Shown here in pieces: positions 56,514 to 64,000 of a stretch of 64,000 nt of DNA (positions are counted from its first letter, which is position 1; every line of letters begins with the position of its first letter). Made by a program: the position numbers and the translations under genes. The notes under the pieces are model-generated. The model saw only the letters and a program-made list of their open reading frames with translations, ran no database searches and had not been told where the DNA came from. This DNA is from Lunularia cruciata. Its lineage: Eukaryota > Streptophyta > Marchantiopsida > Lunulariales > Lunulariaceae. The stretch covers positions 18,414,001-18,478,000 of the forward strand of contig OX419757.1 of the NCBI GenBank assembly GCA_948567375.1. Reading direction: 5' to 3'.

Positions 56514-56858
56514 TCATGATTTGAGTTTCTTATGCGTAGGCTCTTGTCCTCCTTCCTCCATCTTCCTCTTAGAGCCTGGGGTGTTGGGTCCATCCATCAT
56601 TACAATGTCCTCCTCTAAGTCGACAGGTTCTCCTAGTGCTGAGAGACGACTGGTTGGCAACTCGGTTTTGTTGGCGGCCTTTGCAGTCGAGGTTGTAAGT
56701 TCTGGCTCCTTCCTCATAAGTTTTATGGCCTCCAGCACAATCAGCCCCGCAATAATAGCGTTAGTTGTGGCAATGGCATGTATTATGTTCCCAGCAATCC
56801 GCTTGGCGTCAAAGAGGCTTTGAAGTGGATAAGCAATATGTACATGATTCATGTACAT
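56514..56858 (-). pseudogene. SUMO-activating enzyme subunit 2 (SAE2/UBA2) fragment
   Basis: The 114-codon frame has [20 protein letters not shown] and [18 protein letters not shown], the well-conserved E1 segment after the catalytic-Cys domain. It then passes directly to an acidic tail ([12 protein letters not shown]) with basic clusters ([15 protein letters not shown]) typical of the SAE2 nuclear-localisation C-terminus. The ubiquitin-fold domain (about 100 residues or more) that should lie between is absent, and the N-terminal adenylation domain is not upstream. SAE2 with SAE1 charges SUMO. The exon may start near 56822 after a splice-like 'caaag'. Probably a truncated duplicate. Confidence 0.65.
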
Positions 56859-56975
56859 ATTGTATACTAGAGTAGTGTTAAAGTACTAAGGTAGGGTAGA
56901 ATGCATAAGCAATATGTACATGATTCACAATGCTAGAGCAGTGTTAAAGCTCCAAGGCTCCAAGGTAAAATGCCT
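56829..56975 (+). repeat. Two diverged tandem repeats (76-bp period)
   Basis: Units start at 56829 and 56905 with ataagcaatatgtacatgat. The first contains the palindrome tgtacatgattcatgtaca. It abuts the SAE2 fragment. Confidence 0.75.
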
Positions 56976-57119
56976 CGAATTTAACTTGCAGCAAAGGCAT
57001 AATTTAAAGAAATAGAGAATCACAAATGGCAATCGGGACTAGTAAACGACGTGAATTCAAGAACCTCTATGCAAACTACTGCAAGAAATAGAAAACATGA
57101 TGTAAGAGCACGCCAGTCA

Positions 57120-57570
57120 ACAGTGCGTGAACGATAAAGATTAAGAATGTGGGTTGAAGCTGGTTACGAACAATGTAGAACAATGTAGACGCAAGAAGTG
57201 AACGCTAAAGATTTAGAATGTGGGCTGAAGCGGGTTAGGAACAATGTAGACGCAAGAAGTGAACGCTAAAGATTAAGAATGTGTGATGAAGTCGGGTAGG
57301 AACACTGTAGACAATGTAGACGCAAGAAGTGAACGCTAAAGATTAAGAATGTGTGCTGAAGTCGGGTAGGAACACTGTAGACGCAAGAATTGAATGCTAA
57401 AGATTAACAATGTGTGCTGAAGTCGGGTAGGAACACTGTAGACGCAAGAATTGAATGCTAAAGATTAAGAATGTGGGCTGAAGTCGGGTAGGAACACTGT
57501 AGGCAAGAATTAAATGCTAAAGATTAAGAATGTGTGCTGAAGTCGGGTAGGAACACTGTAGTCGCAAGAG
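57120..57570 (+). repeat. Minisatellite, about seven units of 55-77 bp
   Basis: The core gaacgctaaagattaagaat, followed by 'gtgNgctgaagtcgggtaggaacaNtgtag', recurs at about 57126, 57200, 57261, 57338, 57396, 57454 and 57509. Unit length varies because 'acaatgtag' is duplicated in some units. Confidence 0.9.
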
Positions 57571-57907
57571 GCCAAACTAGGAATCAATCAAAGAGCGAAG
57601 GAAAAATATTAGGGAGTGAATTAGGGGGAAAAAGGCGACCGCATAGGATAAATGAAAGATGGGAAGACCCCATCAAGCCGTACAAGAGAGAGACAAAAAA
57701 GGTAACATGGGGCTAAGCCCCAATAGAATCTATATGAGAAATCTGCCCTACCGCACCTAAGATATCCAATCTATGCAAGTCGTACGGTCTACACACAACT
57801 GGAGCATCCGAAGAGATATCACCTAATGTGATTGCTCTCCTATGGATTGCACCAGTCACTGCACTCTATAGAGCAATGGATACACGCTGTCTAAAATAAG
57901 CTACAAA

Positions 57908-58429
57908 CTATGAGAGTGAGAGTGGTACCCCCTGACGCCTAGCATGATAAGCTCTCACGCATTCCCTGACAAATGTGTCAAATGCCGTGTCCATCGCTCC
58001 ATATAACTCCAAGGCTAGAGGACCAAAGAGGTGACCTCGCTGCATGCCCCTATACTTGGAGACCTTGCAAACTGCTGCTGCACTCGCCGCCCATCCAAGG
58101 GGATGGGTAATCACTCCCTCCAAAACTGTATCCCGCATAGGGTCCGTGACCACGACATCCGCTACTGTCACCTGATCATCTCGGACCAAGTATAAGTCTG
58201 CTCTGACACTTGTTGTCTGCAATGCATACAAACGCTCCCTCCAAGCTAAGTATCCACTCTCTTGTGCCATAGAAAACATTATGTCTCTAATGGCATCATG
58301 TGTAGCTATCCTTTGTCCTCCAAAAGGACACCGTGTCATGTGGACCGCCGCTGCATATAGTGTAGAACAACACTCACAAGTGAGTAGTGAAGATGCAGAT
58401 GGGCGGACCAAACCTATGCGAAATCTCAT
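57908..58429 (-). pseudogene. C-terminal zinc and RLE-like domain of family C (intact frame)
   Basis: 173 uninterrupted codons. The zinc motif CECCSTLYAAAVHMTRC is followed by THDAIRDIMFSMAQESGYLA and RADLYLVRDDQVTVADVVVT. The spaced acidic residues and the D-V-V-V strand resemble the PD-(D/E)xK restriction-like endonuclease of R2/NeSL LINEs, which nicks the target DNA. The final part is Arg-rich (HARRQGVPLS). It is the best copy for domain modelling. The polyprotein upstream is lost to A3. Confidence 0.7.
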
Positions 58430-58474
58430 CGCTGTAGAGAAAGTAGCCGGTGCGAGTCGGAAAGCCCTAATGCA

Positions 58475-58479
58475 TGGTC
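58475..58479. repeat. Putative left target-site duplication of A3
   Basis: tggtc before TGTAAC. The partner lies beyond the window. Confidence 0.5.
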
Positions 58480-59155
58480 TGTAACACCCATTTGTGCATG
58501 TGTGTGGTATTGTGATATTTAGCTTGGTATTACAAGTACTTAAGAGATATTATTTATAGAGATAAAGGATGGTTCTATATTAGTCATGGTTAGCTAAAGT
58601 TAGTCATAGCTAAGATAGAGTGGACCTTACTTTAGAGGAAGTAGAAAAGATGAGCACCACTATTTTGGATTTTAGTGTGTTGACTTGGCATTATTCCTAG
58701 GTGTTTGGCTTTGAGGAAAGAGTTGAGAACTCTTGGGCCCGCAAACCTTTTTCTTGGATTCTTCTTTATTCCAAGGATAGTCCATGTGAAGGAATCCTTG
58801 ACTTAGTGGTTGGGTCAAGATAAGACCACATGCTTAAGGGAATATGCCCATGTGAATGGATATTCCTTTCTACTTTTTGACTTTACTTGACTTTTAGTCT
58901 AGTAACTTGAGTTACTACGGTAATTAGTAACTTTGGTACGTAACTATTTCACAAGTATATAAACAAGGGGTGAGGAGGTACTCATCATCCTTTCATTTGC
59001 AACTATCTCTCTCTCATTGAGTTCTCTAGTGAGCAATGTCTTGAGTCTTGGAGTGTTAGCCTTGGAGGAGTATGATGGAGTAGGGGTTCCTTGCCTTCTT
59101 AGTCCATGGTGCGCTACCATAATAGCCATCAGAGGTTCATCTTGAGTGAGAGACA
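58480..59155 (+). repeat. 5' LTR of A3
   Basis: Starts TGTAACACCCATTTG and ends GAGTGAGAGACA. TATA box at about 58956. Confidence 0.92.
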
Positions 59156-59171
59156 GGCCGGCTCACATTTT

Positions 59172-59189
59172 TGGTTCCGTTGCCGAGAC
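59172..59189 (+). other. Primer binding site of A3
   Basis: TGGTTCCGTTGCCGAGAC, 16 bases after the LTR; complementary to a tRNA-Glu-type 3' end with one mismatch. Confidence 0.65.
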
Positions 59190-59208
59190 CTCTCTAGAAT
59201 GCAAGATA

Positions 59209-59379
59209 ATGTTCCGCGTTCAATTCTACATTAGGCAGGTGGAGGCTATGAGAGCTCACTTGGAGAGAACATTAGGAGAGGAGAGGGCTGAACTTATGTT
59301 AGAGAACCAAGATCTATTTGTTTACCCTGTAGTTCATTATGATATCTTTGAGGTGATTTTGTATATCTTGTACACATGA
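59209..59379 (+). CDS. Short leader ORF of family A (A3 copy)
   Basis: 56 codons from ATG 59209 (MFRVQFYIRQVEAMRAHLER), open and clearly homologous to 7594-7764. No known domain. Conservation of the frame in two copies, with mostly similar residues at the differences, hints that it was translated. Confidence 0.5.
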   Translation: MFRVQFYIRQVEAMRAHLERTLGEERAELMLENQDLFVYPVVHYDIFEVILYILYT

Positions 59380-60027
59380 GAGGAATTGGAGAGATTGTGT
59401 GAGGTGGATTGCAGATTTTGGGGATTAAGGTGATTTTGGGCAAAAATCTCAAGTTTGAGATCTGGACTTGAGATTTCTACACATGATAGCTTGGGTTATT
59501 TTTCAGTTAGCACATTTGAAATTATTGTAAGAGCTTCTATGCGCACTGGGCTAGAATTTTTGAAAGTTGATAGGGTAAAGTGCTCCCGTAACTGCATGCT
59601 CTCTGGAAAATTGTACAGAGTCTGCCATTTCTTGAATTATCAGTGAATTGTCTTAAAAATATCCAAGAAAATTTAGTGCATTGTATCCTACCTTCTGCCA
59701 CAAAAATTAGAGAGAGATCGTTCTTGCACAGGGAGAAATGAGTTTTTGAAGTGAGGGGGGTGGTTTTCAGACCAAATCTGAAATATGGGTGCTGAATAGA
59801 AAGATGTCTAGGCCAAATGGCTCAATGAAAAGATCTAAAATTTTGCAAGGAAGGACGCCCTGGAGTTGTAATCAAGTATGCAAAATTTCAGAGGACTGTG
59901 ACATATTGGTTGGGAGATTTGAGTGACATCGTGAGGAAGGGTCAATTCTGTAGAGTGGAGATCTCATGCATGAGAAGTTTGAGATCAACAAAAAGCATGT
60001 TTGAGTGTTTAGATTCATCTTGGGAAC

Positions 60028-60501
60028 ATGGAGGGTCATCAAGAGTGGAAATTGAGATTATGTAAGGTTCCCCAAGGGTTTGAGGTGATTGTAGGGGTTG
60101 ATTTGAGGAAAAGAGAGTTTACAATAGAATTTGAAGAGAGTATTGAGAGGATCCAAAAACCTACACCACTTGGAGGAAAGAGTGAGTCTAAGTGCTTTCT
60201 ATGTGGAGAGAAGGGACATAAGGCAAGTTCGTGTCCATTGACCTTTGAGAGCAAGAGATTGAGGGAAAGGAGAGGCTTACTTGACTTGGGTGTGCATGTT
60301 GGACCTTCTTCACCAAGATTGGGAGGGAGAAGATCTAAGACCAAGGAGTTGTGTGAGGTTTGTGGAGTTGAAGGATTTCCAAAAGGACATGAGTGTCGTG
60401 GAGTAAAAGCACTTTTGGAAACTTTGGTGAAGGATCTTGGAGAGAGTCTTAGTACAGCTACAGAAATACTACCACCTTCATCAACTAGTTCTCAAGATTA
60501 G
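60028..60501 (+). CDS. Extra 5' ORF of family A with zinc knuckle (intact)
   Basis: 157 codons from ATG 60028 (MEGHQEWKLRLCKVPQGFEV). The N-terminal half is beta-like (FEVIVGVDLRKREFTIEF). Residues about 56-69 form CFLCGEKGHKASSC (C-x2-C-x4-H-x4-C), a retroviral-type knuckle. Residues about 109-123 form CEVCGVEGFPKGHEC, a second Cys/His cluster. The Ser/Thr-rich tail ends at TAG 60499-60501. It lies upstream of, and separate from, the Gag ORF, which has its own knuckle. Ogre/Tat elements are known to carry extra 5' ORFs, but I do not know one with this make-up. Likely a nucleic-acid-binding accessory protein. Confidence 0.6.
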   Translation: MEGHQEWKLRLCKVPQGFEVIVGVDLRKREFTIEFEESIERIQKPTPLGGKSESKCFLCGEKGHKASSCPLTFESKRLRERRGLLDLGVHVGPSSPRLGGRRSKTKELCEVCGVEGFPKGHECRGVKALLETLVKDLGESLSTATEILPPSSTSSQD

Positions 60502-60736
60502 TGATGGAGATAATCTTTCAACTTATGGATAAACTATCCATGAGAGTTAGATTAATATGCACTCTAGGATTTGATGTTGCTATAGAAATCTTGGAGCAAC
60601 CTGAACCTTTTGTTTTCCCTAGAGTGGATTATTCTCAGATGATGTTAGTCATGTTTATACTCTATTAGTAATAGAGTGAGAGAAAAGAAAAGAGAAAAAA
60701 AAATTTGAGAGAAAAGAAAGATAGTAAGGGGTTAAG

Positions 60737-62196
60737 ATGGGAAAACTTCCGGTTTCTTTGGCAAGGATGGAGAAGATGTGGAGGCCTTTGTGAGAGACTT
60801 CAAGAGAGCTTGCATAGGAAACAATGAGAGGAGGAAGAATGAGTGGGCCTCATTATTACTAGATTTCTTTGAGGATGCAGCACTTACATGGTATGAGTCA
60901 GAATACCAAAAGAGAGAGAGGAGAGAGGGGGAAGAGGAGTCTTGGGAGACTTTGACCTCAGCACTCATTGAGAACTTTCTTCCTGATGAGATTTATGAGA
61001 GATTGATGAGTGAGGTTACATTTCTCAAGCAAGGAGATGGAGAGAAAGTGAGAGTCTATGTGGAAAGAGTGGAAAAGTTGGAGTCCAGATTTCGCATAGT
61101 GTTGAGGAAGGGTGAGGATGATGTGGAGACTACAATGATTTGCATAGGGGCCATGCTCACCAAGAATTTTGTGGGAGGATTGAGACCACAAATTAGAAGC
61201 AAGGTGAGATATGAGAAACCTTCTTCCAAGGTTGAAGCTATCAAGATCGCAATTCGTATGGAGGAGAGTTTGGAAGAGGATGAGAGTGATTTGGTGGTGA
61301 AGGAGGTTGTGCATCCTCCTCAAGGCTACAAGTATGGTGGAACTTCTGATACTTTGGTGACAAGGGTTGCACCACAAGTAGTAGTTGCTCCAGTTCTTGC
61401 ACCTCCACCAAAAGATCCACTCCAAACCATCACAGAACAACTTGCGGATCTCAAGATCAATGTGGTGCAACTATGGGAGAAGAGAGAGGTGGATCAGAAT
61501 GTAGGGAGAGGGCCTAGGAGTTATGGAAACTATCCATATAGAGGAGGCCAACCAGCCAAAAATTTTAATGATAGAAATTGTTTTGGTTGTGGAGGAAGAG
61601 GCCATATCCAAAGGAATTGCCCAAATTCCACTTACCATGGAGGAAGGGGTTATGAGGGAGCCAATAGAGGGAAAGAGGGAGGTAGTGAAACCCAAGTGGC
61701 TCCTAATCCCAACAAAGGTAAGGGGATAGCATCCATAGAATTGGTTGAGAGCAAGTATGAGAAGGGAGAGTGCTCAAACTCCAAGGGTCTTAATTTGGAG
61801 CTTTTGGCACAAGAGAAGAAGAGAGCTCGTTTTGCAGAGGATGTTCACTCTTCTCAAGGATTTACTTCAAGCAAGGATACTCCTATGTCTACTAGGAGCA
61901 CTCGCACCTCAACACCATCAACAACAAAGACTTCAAGGAAGAAGTTGGAGATGGAGGACTTCTTGATCTCAAAGCAACAATGGAACTACAATGTGTTGGA
62001 GGATGTTGGTAGTCACAAGGCTAACTTCACAGTGGGCCAATTAATTGCTTTGAACCCTACCTTGAGAAAGGAGCTTAGAGGTGGTTTGAGTTCTACAAGG
62101 AGCAAGAAGAAGAAGAAGGCAAAAGTTCCAGTATCAATGGGGATGGTGGATGCCAAGCCAGCACCACTTGTGAATATGCCTCCAAGATTGATGTGA
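60737..62196 (+). pseudogene. A3 Gag with zinc knuckle and linker
   Basis: ATG 60737 is followed by a 1-base loss near 60752 (compare A2), after which 472 codons are open to 62196. The capsid core EWASLLLDFFEDAALTWYES, ENFLPDEIYERLM and VYVERVEKLESRF are followed by the knuckle CFGCGGRGHIQRNC at 61579-61620 and a Ser/Thr/Lys-rich linker. A 7-base loss near 62168 diverts the frame just before the protease. Confidence 0.85.
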
Positions 62197-63295
62197 GAGT
62201 GAATGGTCACAACATCAAGGATGCATTGGTTGATGGAGGATTAGCAATGAATGCCATGTCAGAAAGGTTGATGAAGAAGTTGGGTATGATACCCTCAAGA
62301 CCTTCAACATTTGTGGTGAGCATGGCAAACAAGCAACAAGTTTGACCAGTAGGGGTGATGGATAAGGTGGTAGTTTCAGTTATGGGAGTTCAAAATCTCA
62401 TGACTTTCCAAGTCTTGAAGGATTCAAGCTATGACTTATTTCTTGGGAGGCCATGGTTGAGAGCAGCACGCACAACTGATCGATGGCACAAAGGGTACTT
62501 GAGGATTGGGCCATCAAACCATAGAGTCATTGTTCCTGTGATTAACACCACCAACACTTCACATTCAGATACCCCATCTTCTGATTATTGGGAATCAGAT
62601 TCTGAAGAAGGAGTTTCAGGTGTGGACACAAGCATGGAAGAGGAGACTTCCACGGAGGAGGATGAATCTGAATCTGATTCAGATGTGTATCCTTTGTGTG
62701 CTATGGATTTTGCACCTAAGCCAGAGGTTTTGAAGGACCCAGATAAATCACCATTGACACTTGAGGAGGTAGAGAGAAGGTTATCTACCCTCAAGTATGG
62801 CCCAAATGTTACCAAGGAGGAGAAGGTGAGATTTGAGGAGATTTTCCGCAAGTTCATCCATGTGTTTGCTTTTAGTTACAAGGATTTGAAGGAAGTCACC
62901 TTGGAGGAGCACAAGATAGAGGTGGAGTCACATGCAAGACCAATCCGCCAAAAGCAACGTTGCATTAGCCCACCAATATCTTTGGTTGTGAAGGAGGAGA
63001 TTGATAAGCTCAAGGAGGCTGGATTTATCTTTGACGTGGAGAATTCAGAATGGGTGTCTCCAATTGTCATTGTGAAGAAACAGAATGGCAAGCTTTGGTA
63101 TGTGTGGATTACAAGAAGCTCAATGCTGTTACCAAGAAGGACTACTACCCATTGCCATTCATTGATGAGATCTTGGAGGAGGTTGCAGGTCATGAGAGGT
63201 ACAGTTTTGGAGATGGTTATAGTGGATACAACCAAATCAAGATTGCACCAGAGCATCAACAACTCACCACGTTCACCACACCTTGGGGAACTTAG
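62197..63295 (+). pseudogene. A3 aspartic protease and RT N-terminal half
   Basis: The active site reads VDGGLAMNAMS: the Ser of the family D-G-G-S motif has changed to Leu (TCA to TTA at 62241-62243). A TGA lies at 62343-62345. From 62355 the frame is open through LGRPWLRAA, the acidic linker and ISPPISLVVKEEIDKLKEAG. A 1-base loss near 63098 shifts it; the RT block KKDYYPLPFIDEILEE and DGYSGYNQIKIAPEHQ follow in another frame, ending at TAG 63293-63295. Confidence 0.83.
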
Positions 63296-64000
63296 GCTTT
63301 CAAGGTCATGCCTTTTGGGCTTTGCAATGCTCCAGCCACATTCCAACGGTTCATGAACAAGGTATTTGAACCTTTCATTGGGAAATTTGTGAGAGACTTC
63401 ATTGATGACTTTTGTGTCTATGGGAGCAAGGAGGAGCACTTTGAACACCTAATCAAAGTCTTGCAACGCTTAGATGAGGCAAATGCATCACTCAACCTAG
63501 AGAAGTGCATTTTTGGATGTGAAGAAGGTCTACTTTTGGGGCACATCATCTCCAAGGATGGAATAGCAGTTGATCCTGAGAAGGTGAGGAAAATCTCAGA
63601 CCTTCCATTCCCTTCAAGCTTGACAAAGTTACGCCAATTCTTGGGGATGGTTGGGTACTATAGGAGGTTCATCTTCTCATTTTTCAACAAGGCTTATGCA
63701 TTGACCATCTACATGAAGAAGGGTGTAGATTACATGGTGATTTTGGAAGACAAGGAGGCTCTCAAAGCTTTTGAGGAGCTCAAGCAATCCCTTGTTGTAG
63801 CTCCAATTCTTGCTAAACCTGATTGGAGTAAACCTTTCATCCTCTACACTGATGCTTCTAATGTAGCTATAGGATGCACACTTAGTCAATTAGACCAAGA
63901 TGGGCATGATCATCCAATAGCTTATGCTAGTAGGCAGATGGTTTCAGCAGAGAAGAACTACTCTGTCACGGAGAAAGAAGGGTTGGCAGTGATCTTTGGT
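63296..64000 (+). pseudogene. A3 RT C-terminal half and RNase H (open to the window edge)
   Basis: From just after TAG 63293-63295 one frame stays open for 235 codons to the edge: FKVMPFGLCNAPATFQRFMN, the catalytic FIDDFCVYGS with both Asp, the thumb LRQFLGMVGYYRRFI, then RNase H YTDASNVAIGC, HPIAYASRQMVSAEKNYS and the start of the next block. This is the best-preserved pol segment of the family here. Confidence 0.82.

Larger units (their letters stand above)
57634..58479 (-). mobile_element. LINE family C copy C3, interrupted by A3
   Basis: The 3' end is at 57634-57642 (GCGGTCGCC on the minus strand), with hairpins at 57659-57675 and 57708-57722 and the C-terminal ORF at 57908-58429. The sequence then stops at 58479, where A3 begins; comparison with C2 (37800 region) shows the C sequence should continue. 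Confidence 0.85.
58480..64000 (+). mobile_element. Ty3/gypsy element A3, third copy of family A (runs off the edge)
   Basis: Same structure as A1 and A2: 5' LTR, PBS, leader ORF, zinc-knuckle ORF, Gag-PR-RT-RNase H. The window ends within RNase H. It has its own lesions but lacks the ones shared by A1 and A2. Inserted in C3. Confidence 0.93.

Noticed and set aside
1-64000. tRNA or rRNA genes, or organellar insertions
   Set aside because: No cloverleaf with a GGTTCGA-type T-arm, no rRNA-like block and no organelle gene motif was seen on reading both strands by eye.

Overview
The window looks like repeat-rich nuclear DNA of a land plant, possibly a seedless one; I cannot name the species. The plant assignment rests on a chromodomain Ty3 element primed by initiator tRNA-Met, an OTA/Tat-like Ty3 family, a hAT transposon, and scattered plant-type gene remnants: two heavy-metal-associated (HMA) domain proteins, an LRR receptor end, and a SUMO-activating enzyme subunit 2 fragment. 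No bacterial operons, rRNA, tRNA or CRISPR array were seen.

Layout. 1-2428: a decayed coiled-coil coding region, then unassigned DNA. 2429-15780: a dead chromovirus (called B1) with both LTRs, split inside its integrase by a second Ty3 element (A1, 6863-14626) flanked by a 5-bp target duplication (tgaat/tgaaa). 16065-23524: a second A copy (A2). 23525-26833: an antisense, truncated chromovirus (B2). 26834-29900: AT-rich DNA with short foldbacks and a 3' fragment of LINE family C. 29930-33187 and 36990-40290: two long degenerate copies of family C in opposite orientations, on either side of a GC-richer stretch holding an HMA ORF (33290-33562) and a perfect 27-bp palindrome. 40808-41175: a tandemly duplicated C 3' end. 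41176-43961: unassigned. 43970-47524: a complete-ended hAT element with 20-bp inverted repeats and a perfect 8-bp target duplication. 47910-48725: another C tail. 48726-57119: GC-richer DNA with a broken HMA gene, LRR and SAE2 fragments and unassigned ORFs. 57120-57570: a minisatellite. 57634-58479: a C copy cut by a third A element (A3), which runs off the right edge.

Family A (LTRs near 680 bp, tRNA-Glu-like primer site, Gag-PR-RT-RNaseH-IN, no chromodomain) carries an extra upstream ORF with its own zinc knuckle, intact in A3. A1 and A2 share stop codons and a frameshift that A3 lacks, suggesting that an already defective template was copied in trans. Family C combines a C2H2-like N-terminus, a reverse transcriptase, a C/H zinc motif and a restriction-like-endonuclease-type C-terminus, an R2/NeSL-like plan that is unusual for plants. 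Its 3' ends share two tandem hairpins and a GCGGTCGCC terminus.

No transposable element here looks fully functional. The only plausibly intact cellular gene is the small HMA ORF at 33290. Similarities were judged by eye; no database search or alignment program was used.
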